Source: Buttiauxella noackiae ATCC 51607 (GTDB taxonomy: Bacteria; Pseudomonadota; Gammaproteobacteria; Enterobacterales; Enterobacteriaceae). From it: 64,000 bases of DNA. The notes under the pieces are model-generated. The model saw only the letters and a program-made list of their open reading frames with translations. It was not told the DNA's origin and did not search any database. Made by a program: the position numbers and the translations under genes. The number at the start of each line of letters is the position of its first letter. Positions within the stretch are counted from its first letter, which is position 1. Positions 21,701-29,573 of the stretch are shown piece after piece. The DNA lies in contig NZ_LXEO01000032.1 in the NCBI RefSeq assembly GCF_001654865.1, positions 1 to 64,000 of the forward strand, given 5' to 3'.

Positions 21701-23716
21701 TCGACGTTCACGAATTAAACGCACATCAAGGCCAGAAACCGCAAGTTTCTCGCCTTTAGCATTGGCATAAACAATATCAAAACCTGCGTTCGTATCCTCA
21801 TCGACAATCGGTTGGGTTCGTGTGCTGTCAGTGCGGTAATCGTAGATTTCTTTACTGGCAAATTGAGGACGAATACCCGGCAGCGTTTCGGCAGGCCAAA
21901 TAGCTTGCTCAGCACGGCGTGTTACCGGACGGCCACCTGATTCCAGCAAGCTTGCTTGCAATACCAACCTTAATGGAGAGTGAATATCTGCCCATTGGCT
22001 GTCTGTACTTACTGTTGTTTTGCCTTGTTCATCAAGCTGAAGCTGAACCTCATCAAGATTTCGTGTGAGGTTTTCCTCGTTAATATCGCCAAACTGGAAG
22101 CCAGGTAAGGCCGATACAGCATCACGTAATGGACGAAGGAACAATTGCCCCTGCAAGCTATTTCCGGAAGCAGGTGCACCATACAGATAACGCCCGGCAA
22201 CCTGGAAACTCACGGGCTCATCAGGGCCAACGGATTGTGATTGGTTCGTGATGTTGAGCGCCATACGTTCCGGCATGAAGTCTTCAACTTTAAAAGTCCA
22301 GATACGTGGCTGGTTATCACCCGTATTTACACGCACTTGCCAGTTGCCCGTTTGAACATCCTGATTCAGCGGATAACTGAACTGATATAAGCCATTTTCT
22401 GGTTGCCAGACCTGCGTTCTGGCAACCTGACCATCAGGTTTTACAACTTCCAGTTTTACTGGCTGTGCTGGTAATACCTTCCCGTCACTATCACGTAACA
22501 ATGCATTCAGAAGCACGGTTTCCCCAGGGCGGTAGAGATCCCTTGGGCCAAACATAAACAGCTCCTTACTGAAACCGGGTTCTCCAGCAATATTAAACTC
22601 GGCTAGATCCAGCGCCGGGCGGTTTAAGTCCAGCATCGTAGTCTGCTCGCTTGTTCTCGCCAGCAACAACGTGCCTTTTTCTATTTTTTCAAGCACCGCA
22701 TGACCATCGCCATCGCTCTTAGTCTGTGCCACCGTTTGCCCTTTTTCGTCAAGCAACGTGATGTCGACACTCGACTGCGCAGCGCCGTTTTCAAGACTTT
22801 GAGTAAATACATCCAGGCGGTCATGGTAGCGGTGAGCTGACACCCCGATATCACTCAAAGTAAACAACGTCGCCGCGTTGCTGTAACTGTAATGGCCTGC
22901 CTGATTCATAATGGCGATATAAACGCCAGGCTGCTGTAGCGGCTTAATCTCACCTAACGGTAGCAATAATTTTTCGCGGGTATTACGCGCAGGATTAAGA
23001 TCGAACCTGCCGCTATAAACTAAATCAGCAAGTTTTAATAAATTGTCCGATTCCCAATTAGAAACTGAGTTTCGGTATTGCCACTGACTAATAAAGGAAC
23101 CTAGTGATTCACTTTTTATGCGGTAGAAATTGACATCAATTTTATCGACATTGAGCGCCATAACCGGCAAGCCAGCGATCACTTTGGTCGGAAGCAGTGA
23201 CCCTCGGCTGGCAAAACCAACACTCGGTTGAATATCTCGTGTCGAAATTTGCTTCTCAAAAGTACTGTCGAATATTGCTTTATTGAGTGCAAGAAGCCCA
23301 CTATCAACGGTCAGAATCAGTTCACGCTTTGGCTCGAGATGGCGTAAACGCAATTCTTTGAGGTCGCCTGAAAGCTCCCACGCACCATCAACTTTCCCGC
23401 TGGTTTTATCGACTAAATGCACCACCCGGGAGAAATCCTGGTTGGGATCTAAGGGAATAGAAAATGTGAGGACCAACGTGCTCGCGCCATCAAGTTGTAC
23501 TTCAGAGGCATCCAGCAATTTCAGCGGTTTACCCGCAGAATCCTTGGCCAGTTTTTCGAGCTGCGAGGCATCAGGCTTAACAGAGGCTGCAACCTGTTGC
23601 TGAGTCGATGTTTCGCTCTTCGCCACCGGTTTGGGTTTGTCATTATTGTCACAGCCCGCAAGCGCCAATGCAGCCATCAGCGTCGCTGCCAGTCCTACCA
23701 GACGAATTGATCTCAT
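18752..23716 (-). CDS. yfhM: Bacterial alpha-2-macroglobulin lipoprotein
   Basis: Periplasmic inner-membrane lipoprotein that traps proteases through a thioester. The 1654 residues compare with about 1653 in E. coli. A signal peptide ends in LALAGCDN with lipidated Cys22, and many fibronectin-like macroglobulin domains fill the first 1100 residues. The thioester motif CLEQ lies in YPYGCLEQTTSG near residue 1190. An alpha/alpha-toroid thioester domain and the C-terminal receptor-like domain follow. It is upstream of and probably co-transcribed with pbpC. Many overlapping antisense frames are shadows of this gene. Confidence 0.97.
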   Translation of the reverse strand: MRSIRLVGLAATLMAALALAGCDNNDKPKPVAKSETSTQQQVAASVKPDASQLEKLAKDSAGKPLKLLDASEVQLDGASTLVLTFSIPLDPNQDFSRVVHLVDKTSGKVDGAWELSGDLKELRLRHLEPKRELILTVDSGLLALNKAIFDSTFEKQISTRDIQPSVGFASRGSLLPTKVIAGLPVMALNVDKIDVNFYRIKSESLGSFISQWQYRNSVSNWESDNLLKLADLVYSGRFDLNPARNTREKLLLPLGEIKPLQQPGVYIAIMNQAGHYSYSNAATLFTLSDIGVSAHRYHDRLDVFTQSLENGAAQSSVDITLLDEKGQTVAQTKSDGDGHAVLEKIEKGTLLLARTSEQTTMLDLNRPALDLAEFNIAGEPGFSKELFMFGPRDLYRPGETVLLNALLRDSDGKVLPAQPVKLEVVKPDGQVARTQVWQPENGLYQFSYPLNQDVQTGNWQVRVNTGDNQPRIWTFKVEDFMPERMALNITNQSQSVGPDEPVSFQVAGRYLYGAPASGNSLQGQLFLRPLRDAVSALPGFQFGDINEENLTRNLDEVQLQLDEQGKTTVSTDSQWADIHSPLRLVLQASLLESGGRPVTRRAEQAIWPAETLPGIRPQFASKEIYDYRTDSTRTQPIVDEDTNAGFDIVYANAKGEKLAVSGLDVRLIRERRDYFWNWEEGQGWQSQYDQKDLVEAEQKLDLAAGETGKVAFPVEWGSYRLEVRDPDTNIVSSIRFWAGYSWQDNSDGEGVVRPDRVTLKIDKPSYKPGDTINLHISAPAAGKGYAMVESSDGPLWWKEIDVPEKGLDIAIPVDKSWQRHDLYLSTLVIRPGDKSRASTPKRSVGILHLPLGDESRRLALSLEAPAKMRPNQNLTVKVKTKPINGEIPKQIHVLVSAVDSGVLNITDYKTPDPWEAFFGRKRYGADLYDIYGQVIEGEGRLAALRFGGDGDEGDELSRGGKKPVNHVTIIAQQAQPVQLDEKGEGTVTLPIGDFNGELQVMAQAWTEDHFGSSEEKVVVAAPLVTELAAPRFMASGDSSRLAMDLTNLTDQSQQLSINLKTTGLLALDSAPLQTVTLLPGARKTVFIPVRALSGFGDGELTAQISGLNLPGETFATQQKQWKLGVRPPFPAQNINSGVVLAAGEVWDIPPQHISGLAPATLEGQVLLSGRPPLNLARYIRELKAYPYGCLEQTTSGLFPSLYTNQAQLAALGITGTSDEQRRAAIDLGITRLLDMQRDNGSFSLWDKEGPEEYWLTAYVTDFLIRASEQGYSVNTDSLNKANQRLQRYLQDSGVIALRYSDDAAASKFAVQAYAAQVLARQQKAPLGALRELWLRHSSARAGLPLVQLGVALKLMGDAPRGDEAIKLGLQTSRSDERIWMADYGSELRDKAMMLSLLEENKLLPEQQNQLLMDLSNLAYTQRWLSTQESNALFLAGRNWQTAKGDWQSQVSFATGSLSGTQSVTRNLSAEQLAGLQITNTGTGNLYLRLDTVGYPQQAPAPYSNVLHIERHFLDAKGNSKSLSELKSGELVMVWLDVWADKNVPDALVVDLLPAGLELENQNLSESSASLSDSDSQVQGLLNQMQQADIQHMEFRDDRFVAAVPLNEGQHATLVYLARAVTPGSYNVPVSQVESMYVPQWRATGTSTGMLTVHP

Positions 23717-24037
23717 TTTTATCCCTGGCCCATAAGGCCCATTAAATCACCAAGTTCTAGAACTATTATGCGGGTTCATCAGAAAAACGAAAGTATCCAA
23801 ATTCTGCAATGCGTATTCGCTCGCAAAGGGAAGCTGGCATCGTGCAACGGTTTCATCAGCGTGTCGTTTCAAAGTGCAAGCGCGATCACAGCCTGAAAGG
23901 TTACATGTTACCTTATGAGTCATTTGTTTTTAAAACAACAAGATAGATGGATGCTCTCCCTTTTTCCTTGCTACATTTCGCTCTGAGTCGCTGCCTCAAC
24001 GCGGTGTTTAGCCAAAGTAATAATAAGAGACTGCTAA
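23717..24037. other. yfhM / PTS-gene divergent regulatory interval
   Basis: A 321-bp gene-free region between the divergent yfhM and PTS genes. It holds a CRP-like site (23875-23890), a 16-bp imperfect palindrome (23898-23913) and AT-rich sequence near 23925-23940. In E. coli an sRNA gene (ryfA) occupies the equivalent yfhM-sseA gap; I could not recognise it here. Confidence 0.4.
23875..23913 (+). promoter_or_regulatory. CRP-like site plus imperfect palindrome upstream of the alpha-glucoside genes
   Basis: TGCAA-N6-TCACA (23875-23890) matches one CRP half-site fully and the other at three of five positions. Eight bases further on, AGGTTACATGTTACCT (23898-23913) is an imperfect palindrome with AGGT/ACCT ends around a central ACATGT. 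This arrangement would suit catabolite control plus a local repressor, possibly the RpiR-type protein encoded at 27908, but no binding is shown. Confidence 0.35.
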
Positions 24038-25582
24038 ATGAAAAGTGCCGTTAACGCCCTACAAAACTTCGGAAAATCACTCTACGGGCCTGTGCTTATT
24101 TTACCTATCGTCGGTTTATTTATCGCGTTCGGTAATGTATTGGGCAATGGCAACCTGGCCGAATATTTACCGTTCCTCGGCCATTCCTCTATTCAGCACA
24201 CGGGCGTGTTGATTTCTAAATCTGCCGTTTCGGTTCTGTCGAACCTTGCGCTGGTATTCGGTGTCGGCATTCCCATTGGTCTTGCTGCAAAAGACAAAGG
24301 CTATGCCGCACTCATTGGTCTGGTCACATTTATCGTCTTCATTAATGCGATGAACGTAACATTGCAATTGCAGGGCGAGTTAGCGCCAGTCGACCAAATG
24401 CGTGCCGCAGGGCAAAGTATGGTTTTAGGCGTACAAGTTCTTGAGATGGGTGTCTTTGCCGGGATTCTCACCGGCGCGCTTTCAGGATATCTGTACAACC
24501 GTTATTCCGGCGTACAGTTTTCTGGCGCGATGGCCATTTACTCCGGCCACTGTTTTGTCGCCATTATTATGCTGCCGGTTTCAATGCTATTAGGCGTTGT
24601 GATGAGCGAACTCTGGCCGTTTGATCAGCATGGCATTAGCGCACTGGCGCTGGCGATTAAAGGTGCCGGGGCATTTGGCGTTGCCATCTACGGTTTCCTG
24701 GAACGTATTCTGGTGCCAACGGGCCTGCATCACCTGGTTTATACCCCATTCCTGTATACCGAATTAGGCGGGACTGCTGATGTTTGCGGCAGTGTTTATC
24801 AGGGTGCGCGCAACATTTACTTCGCAGAAATGGCGTGTCCGAGCGTCCATCAACTTAGCAGCACCGTAGTGTGGGATGCGCGTGGCATCAGCAAAATGTT
24901 CGGTCTGCCTGCTGCGGCACTCGCCATGTATATGACAGCAAAACCTCAGCGCAAAGCAGCGGCCAAAGCCATTCTCATTCCTGCGGCGCTGACGTCCATG
25001 TTGGTTGGCGTGACTGAGCCGCTGGAGTTTTCCTTCTTGTTTGTCGCCCCGCTGCTGTTCGGTGTGCATGCGGTGCTAACCGGCATAGGTATGATGCTGT
25101 TCTATCTGCTGGGCGTTCACGCCATCGGTGCCAACGGCATTATCGATTTCATTCTCTATAACCTGCCGCTTGGCACTGAAAAATCCAACTGGCCGATGTA
25201 TATCGCCGTCGGGCTGACGATGTCGGTTATCTATTTCCTGGTGTTCCGCTTCCTGATTCGCCGTTTCGACATGAAAACGCCAGGGCGTGAGAGTGATGAC
25301 CAGGAGACAAAGTTATATAGCAAACAAGAGTATCAAGCCAAAGGCAGTAATGACGGGCTTGGTGAAGCTATCGTGGAAGGCCTCGGTGGCCGGGCCAATA
25401 TTGAAGTGGTCGACAACTGTTATACCCGCCTGCGAGTCACAGTGCGTGATGTGTCAGTTATCGACGAACCCCGCCTCAAATCAACTGGCGCGAAAGGGGT
25501 GATTAAACAAGGTAATAACGTTCAGGTGGTCTACGGGCTGCATGTCAAAAAAATGCGTGAAGCAGTAGAGACGTTTCTCTAA
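24038..25582 (+). CDS. PTS alpha-glucoside-type permease, fused IIC-IIB
   Basis: Membrane sugar transporter that phosphorylates its substrate during uptake. The 514-residue protein has an N-terminal IIC domain of the glucose superfamily (about 1-400) with many hydrophobic segments, GxxEPLEFSFLFVAPLLF and HHLVYTPFL. A C-terminal IIB domain (about 435-514) has phosphorylatable Cys461 in DNCYTRLRV. No IIA domain is fused or adjacent, so it would depend on the glucose-type IIA (Crr). The neighbour 11 bp downstream is a GH4 phospho-alpha-glucosidase, pointing to maltose-like or sucrose-isomer alpha-glucosides. GlvC/AglA are the likely relatives. AAGAGA lies about 10 bp before ATG 24038. Confidence 0.85.
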   Translation: MKSAVNALQNFGKSLYGPVLILPIVGLFIAFGNVLGNGNLAEYLPFLGHSSIQHTGVLISKSAVSVLSNLALVFGVGIPIGLAAKDKGYAALIGLVTFIVFINAMNVTLQLQGELAPVDQMRAAGQSMVLGVQVLEMGVFAGILTGALSGYLYNRYSGVQFSGAMAIYSGHCFVAIIMLPVSMLLGVVMSELWPFDQHGISALALAIKGAGAFGVAIYGFLERILVPTGLHHLVYTPFLYTELGGTADVCGSVYQGARNIYFAEMACPSVHQLSSTVVWDARGISKMFGLPAAALAMYMTAKPQRKAAAKAILIPAALTSMLVGVTEPLEFSFLFVAPLLFGVHAVLTGIGMMLFYLLGVHAIGANGIIDFILYNLPLGTEKSNWPMYIAVGLTMSVIYFLVFRFLIRRFDMKTPGRESDDQETKLYSKQEYQAKGSNDGLGEAIVEGLGGRANIEVVDNCYTRLRVTVRDVSVIDEPRLKSTGAKGVIKQGNNVQVVYGLHVKKMREAVETFL

Positions 25583-25593
25583 AGGAGTCAATG

Positions 25594-26961
25594 ATGTTTA
25601 AACCCCCGTTTATTTTGTCCATTGCCGGTGGCGGTAGTACTTACACGCCGGGCATTGTTAAAAGCCTGATGGTGCGCCTGGCCGATTTCCCGTTAGCTGA
25701 AATTCGCCTTTACGATATTGATGGTGAACGCCAGTCGGTCATTGCTCCGGTAGTTGAGAAAGTCATTCGCGACCATAGCCAGAGCATCAAATTTACCGTT
25801 ACTACTGACCCTGAGGTGGCATTTAGCGGCGCTCATTTTGTCTTCGCACAAATGCGCGTCGGGCAATATAAGATGCGTGAACAGGATGAAAAAATTCCTC
25901 TACGCCATGGTGTGGTTGGGCAAGAAACCTGCGGGCCAGGCGGGCTGGCATATGGCCTGCGCACCATTTTGCCGATGGTCGAGTTATGTGATTTTGTTGA
26001 GCGTTATGCCCATCAAAAAGCGTGGATTGTGAACTATTCCAACCCGGCGGCAATTGTTGCTGAAGGCGTGCGTCGCCTGCGCCCGAAAGCGCGAGTGCTC
26101 AATATTTGTGATATGCCGGTTGCGGCGATGCGCAATATGGGTGCCATCCTCGGGGTTGACCGCCACAAGCTCGAAGTTGATTACTTCGGCCTGAACCATT
26201 TCGGCTGGTTTACCCGTGTGCTGGTTGATGGTGAAGATCGCCTGCCAGAGCTGCGCCGCCATATCGCTAAGTTTGGCCTGCTGACAGAAGATGCCGCGCA
26301 AACCGATCCGCAGCATTCTGACCCGTCATGGGTGAAAACCTGGCGCCACATTAAGCCGATTATGGATCATTTCCCGGAATACCTGCCGAATCCATATTTG
26401 CAGTATTACCTGATGCCGAACGATATCGTTCGGCATCAAAACCCGGACTACACCCGGGCTAACGAAGTAATGAATGGGCGTGAGAAAAAACTGTTTGCCG
26501 CCGCCGCGGAATACAAGCAAACCGGTATTTTGCCGGATGCCTTCCACGTAGGTGTGCACGGCGTGTTTATTGTTGATGTCGCCTGCTCTCTGGCCTTTGA
26601 TTTACGCCAGCGCCATCTGGTCATTGTGGAAAATAAAGGAGCGATTGCCAACCTGCCGTACGATGCAATGGTTGAAGTTCCTGCATATATCACTTCCGAA
26701 GGGCCAGAACCGGTGCGCATGGGCGCGGTTCCACTGTTCCATCAGACATTGTTGATGCAGCAGTTAGCCTCAGAGCAGTTGCTGGTTGAAGCTACCATCG
26801 AAGGCAGTTACGAGAAGGCGTTGCAGGCGTTTACGCTTAACCGCACCGTGCCAACCATGCAGCATGCAAAAGCGATTCTCGACGACATGATTGAAGCTAA
26901 TCGCGATTACTGGCCGCAACTTCAACAGGCGTGGCGAAACGGGGAGTTAGTAAAAGTTTAA
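25594..26961 (+). CDS. 6-phospho-alpha-glucosidase, glycoside hydrolase family 4
   Basis: NAD- and Mn-dependent hydrolase that splits the 6-phosphorylated disaccharide delivered by the PTS. The Rossmann start AGGGSTYTPG is followed by REQDEKIPLRHGVVGQETCGPGG, NYSNPAAIV, the CDMP motif and NHFGW, whose Cys and His bind metal. CDMP is reported as the signature of alpha-specific GH4 members; beta-specific ones have CN-V/I-P. It has 455 residues from ATG 25594, chosen over the adjacent ATG 25591 because AGGAG (25583-25587) is better spaced. It resembles Klebsiella AglB. It is translated just after the permease gene. Confidence 0.87.
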   Translation: MFKPPFILSIAGGGSTYTPGIVKSLMVRLADFPLAEIRLYDIDGERQSVIAPVVEKVIRDHSQSIKFTVTTDPEVAFSGAHFVFAQMRVGQYKMREQDEKIPLRHGVVGQETCGPGGLAYGLRTILPMVELCDFVERYAHQKAWIVNYSNPAAIVAEGVRRLRPKARVLNICDMPVAAMRNMGAILGVDRHKLEVDYFGLNHFGWFTRVLVDGEDRLPELRRHIAKFGLLTEDAAQTDPQHSDPSWVKTWRHIKPIMDHFPEYLPNPYLQYYLMPNDIVRHQNPDYTRANEVMNGREKKLFAAAAEYKQTGILPDAFHVGVHGVFIVDVACSLAFDLRQRHLVIVENKGAIANLPYDAMVEVPAYITSEGPEPVRMGAVPLFHQTLLMQQLASEQLLVEATIEGSYEKALQAFTLNRTVPTMQHAKAILDDMIEANRDYWPQLQQAWRNGELVKV

Positions 26962-26997
26962 ATTTACGGCACACCTCGCAGCGGTGGATATGGTTGC

Positions 26998-27025
26998 TTG
27001 TCGGTTTGCCGAAAAACACCGACAA
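26998..27025. other. Inverted repeat between the GH4 gene and sseA
   Basis: TTGTCGGT (26998-27005) and ACCGACAA (27018-27025) form a perfect 8-bp inverted repeat with a 12-nt spacer, in the 95-bp gap upstream of sseA. No T-run follows, so it may be an operator or an mRNA hairpin rather than a terminator. Confidence 0.4.
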
Positions 27026-27056
27026 TCTGATAGTGAATAATCATTCGGAGGCAACC

Positions 27057-27908
27057 ATGTCCACCTCTTTCTTCGTCGCGGGCGACTGGCTCGCAGAACA
27101 TATTAATGATGAGAATATCCAGATTATTGATGCTCGCATGTTGCCTCCAGGCCAGGAGCATCGTGATATCGCTGGCGAATATCGTGCCGGCCACCTGCCT
27201 GGCGCGGTATTTTTCGATATTGAAGCCCTTTCCGACCACACCAGTCCACTGCCCCATATGATGCCACGCGCTGAAGCCTTTGCTGTCGCCATGAGAGAGC
27301 TGGGTATCAGTAGTGATAAACATCTGGTCGTTTATGATGAAGGTAATCTGTTCTCCGCACCACGAGCATGGTGGATGCTGCGTACCTTCGGCGTTGAAAA
27401 TGTGTCGATTCTTGCAGGCGGCCTGACCGACTGGCAGCGCGAAGAACTGCCTCTACAACAAGGTGATGTTCAATTGCCGGAGGGCGAATTCGCCGTGAAT
27501 TTCGATCCAATGGTGATTAAGCGCCTGACCGATGTTCTGCTGGTTAGCCATGAAGGCACTGCGCAGATTGTTGATGCCCGCCCTGCCCCGCGTTTTAAAG
27601 CACAAGTGGATGAACCTCGTCCTGGTTTAAGACGTGGGCATATTCCAGGTGCTGTGAACGTGCCCTGGGGCGATCTGGTAGAAAATGGCCAGTTGAAAAC
27701 GACCGATGAACTGAGTGAAATCTTTACCCGCCAGGGCGTTAGCTTTGATAAACCGATTATCGCCAGTTGCGGTTCAGGCGTAACGGCCGCCGTGGTCGTC
27801 CTTGCGTTAACTACACTTGGCGTTAACGGTGTTTCACTCTACGACGGCTCCTGGAGTGAATGGGGTGCACGCGCAGATTTACCTGTCGAACCAGCCCAAT
27901 CCCAGTAA
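27057..27908 (+). CDS. sseA: 3-mercaptopyruvate sulfurtransferase
   Basis: Transfers sulfur from 3-mercaptopyruvate to thiol acceptors or cyanide; it also acts in sulfide production and in thiolation of some tRNAs. The 283 residues compare with 281 in E. coli. Two rhodanese domains are present. The catalytic loop in the second is SCGSGVTA, the mercaptopyruvate-specific CG-S/T-GVT form. ATG 27057 follows a strong GGAGG (27047-27051), and the N-terminus aligns with E. coli. It is flanked on both sides by alpha-glucoside genes, and its stop overlaps the RpiR start as TAATG. Confidence 0.96.
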   Translation: MSTSFFVAGDWLAEHINDENIQIIDARMLPPGQEHRDIAGEYRAGHLPGAVFFDIEALSDHTSPLPHMMPRAEAFAVAMRELGISSDKHLVVYDEGNLFSAPRAWWMLRTFGVENVSILAGGLTDWQREELPLQQGDVQLPEGEFAVNFDPMVIKRLTDVLLVSHEGTAQIVDARPAPRFKAQVDEPRPGLRRGHIPGAVNVPWGDLVENGQLKTTDELSEIFTRQGVSFDKPIIASCGSGVTAAVVVLALTTLGVNGVSLYDGSWSEWGARADLPVEPAQSQ

Positions 27909-28681
27909 TGGACAACCGACTGGCTGGTCTTCTTGAGCGCGGGGAATCTTTAACCCGCGCTGAATACCGCGTTCTTTCGCATCTGACAAACCATCCGCTG
28001 CTGGTAGGTAATATCACAGTCCGGGAACTTGCTCAGGTGACGTTTGTTTCTAGCGCGACCATTATGCGGTTGTGCCAGAAACTAGGATTTAGCGGTTTCA
28101 GTGAGTTTATCTGGCACTGTAAGCAACTGCTTTCCAGCACTCCGCATATTGCAAACCAGCCTGCCCAGCCCGCTTCCGCATTGCCGGTTTTATTCGACCA
28201 GTTTGTCGATAATTACCGCCAGACTTTCCGTTGGGTCACACCCGAACTAATGGCGAAGTTTGCTACGCTATTGCGCGAAAAAGAGAGCTTCTTTTTATAC
28301 GGCGCGGGGTTTTCCTATTTATTCGCTGAATATCTGACAAAGAAACTTCAGGTGCTCGGAAAAACTGCCTTTATTTCCGGGCCTGGCGATAGCCGGGGAA
28401 TATTTCTCAGTAATGCCTCGAAGTATCAGGTATTCATCGCCATTTCTCGAAGCGGTGAAACTGAGCAAGTTTTGGATAAGGCGCGAATTGCACAAAATGT
28501 GGGGATGTCGATCGTGGCATTTACACGGGCTTCGCCAAACAGTTTGTCCGGGCTGGCTGATGTGCACTTTCCACTGTATGACGAGGCAATCCACTATGCA
28601 GCTGAAGCCGCAGGGATCACCTCGTTTGAGTCGAATCTGGTGATGCTTATCGATTTATTGCTGTTGCAGGCAACAGCATAA
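27908..28681 (+). CDS. RpiR/MurR-family transcriptional regulator
   Basis: 257-residue DNA-binding protein. The N-terminal RpiR helix-turn-helix (about 1-80) contains VRELAQVTFVSSATIMRLC and LGFSGFSEF. The C-terminal SIS domain (about 115-245), which binds phosphosugars, contains FLYGAGFS and ISRSGETEQV. ATG 27908 overlaps the sseA stop codon (TAATG), which implies translational coupling; a longer frame from 27860 lies inside sseA and is unlikely. RpiR-type regulators (GlvR and others) control PTS alpha-glucoside genes, so its natural target is the pair at 24038-26961. It converges on sseB with a 4-bp gap. Confidence 0.85.
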   Translation: MDNRLAGLLERGESLTRAEYRVLSHLTNHPLLVGNITVRELAQVTFVSSATIMRLCQKLGFSGFSEFIWHCKQLLSSTPHIANQPAQPASALPVLFDQFVDNYRQTFRWVTPELMAKFATLLREKESFFLYGAGFSYLFAEYLTKKLQVLGKTAFISGPGDSRGIFLSNASKYQVFIAISRSGETEQVLDKARIAQNVGMSIVAFTRASPNSLSGLADVHFPLYDEAIHYAAEAAGITSFESNLVMLIDLLLLQATA

Positions 28682-28685
28682 AAAA

Positions 28686-29462
28686 TCAGATAATCCGATT
28701 GGTTTTAAAATCGCGCAGGAAGCTTCCCCAACGGCGCTCATAGAATGGCGTTATATGCGCCATCATAAAGTGACTGATACCCTTCTCACCTTCCACCACC
28801 TGGCAGATATCGACCGGTTCATCGCCAGGGATTGTATCCGTGGCAACACTTCCCGCCTGGCGAATAATCGCTTCGATATCACCTTCTGCTTCAATACCAA
28901 TCAGCAGATTTGGCTGTTCGTCGGCGTGTTCTTTAATCGAGCAGACAAAAGCACGCTTCACGGTTTTCAGGTTTTTAAACAGAGTAGTGAGCGAATCAAC
29001 CATTTGTGCAGGTGGCTCACCGACTTCGGAAAGCAGCAAAGATGTCCCGCCATCCAGCACTTCCTGCTGGGTTAAAGGATCGCTTTCAGCGCTGATTAAG
29101 TGCGTAATTTCACGCGGGGTAAATTCTTTGCCAGTTGGCAATTTTGCATTCAGAAACAGCGTCGCGCCCTGCGTCATTTCAAACAGCGTGCGCACCGGCA
29201 TCACAACAAATGCCTGCTCGTGGCTAATAGCTTGTTGAAGCGCCTCAACAGAGGTGAAGAACGGAATGACTGAGGTGCCATCGTCTTTTTCCCAGTGCTG
29301 CAATTCAACAGCACTATCGGCGTCAATGGCCTCGCCTTCAGCAGCAGTCCCCGGTACCCAAACGGTGGATTCCAGTAACACGCGGAAGAATGCCGGGCGA
29401 TGAGCGGGTTCAGTGGCCGCCTGCTCAAGCAGCGTTTCAAGTTCATTTTTGAGTTCTGACAT
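28686..29462 (-). CDS. sseB: SseB family protein (enhanced serine sensitivity)
   Basis: Cytosolic protein of uncertain biochemical role, named because its overexpression alters serine sensitivity in E. coli. It has 258 residues, identical to E. coli. The SseB N-terminal domain (HWEKDDGTSVIPFFTS, FVVMPVRTLFEM) is followed by a C-terminal domain with ITPFYERRWGSFLRDFK. The start at 29462 (MSELKNELE) aligns with E. coli; the frame extends to 29483 without family support. An upstream REP pair separates it from pepB. It should not be confused with the Salmonella SPI-2 translocon protein of the same name. Confidence 0.92.
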   Translation of the reverse strand: MSELKNELETLLEQAATEPAHRPAFFRVLLESTVWVPGTAAEGEAIDADSAVELQHWEKDDGTSVIPFFTSVEALQQAISHEQAFVVMPVRTLFEMTQGATLFLNAKLPTGKEFTPREITHLISAESDPLTQQEVLDGGTSLLLSEVGEPPAQMVDSLTTLFKNLKTVKRAFVCSIKEHADEQPNLLIGIEAEGDIEAIIRQAGSVATDTIPGDEPVDICQVVEGEKGISHFMMAHITPFYERRWGSFLRDFKTNRII

Positions 29463-29485
29463 GGTCGTTCCAGGGGAAAGCATAA

Positions 29486-29566
29486 TTTGTAGGGTGGATT
29501 AACGAATTGCCATCCACCATTTACTTGAGAAGGTGGCGGATGGCACAAGCTTATCCGCCCTACAAA
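29486..29566. repeat. Pair of REP-type palindromes between pepB and sseB
   Basis: Unit 1 has GGTGGAT...ATCCACC arms and unit 2 has GGCGGAT...ATCCGCC arms. The outer ends TTTGTAGGG and CCCTACAAA are inverted copies, making a two-unit BIME-like block. Related units occur at 42777-42843 and 52671-52750. Confidence 0.8.
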
Positions 29567-29573
29567 AGTCGTG

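Noticed and set aside
23717-24037. Possible ryfA sRNA gene between yfhM and sseA, as in E. coli
   Set aside because: I could not recognise a conserved RNA sequence or a terminator; the position alone is not enough, since the PTS genes have been inserted here.
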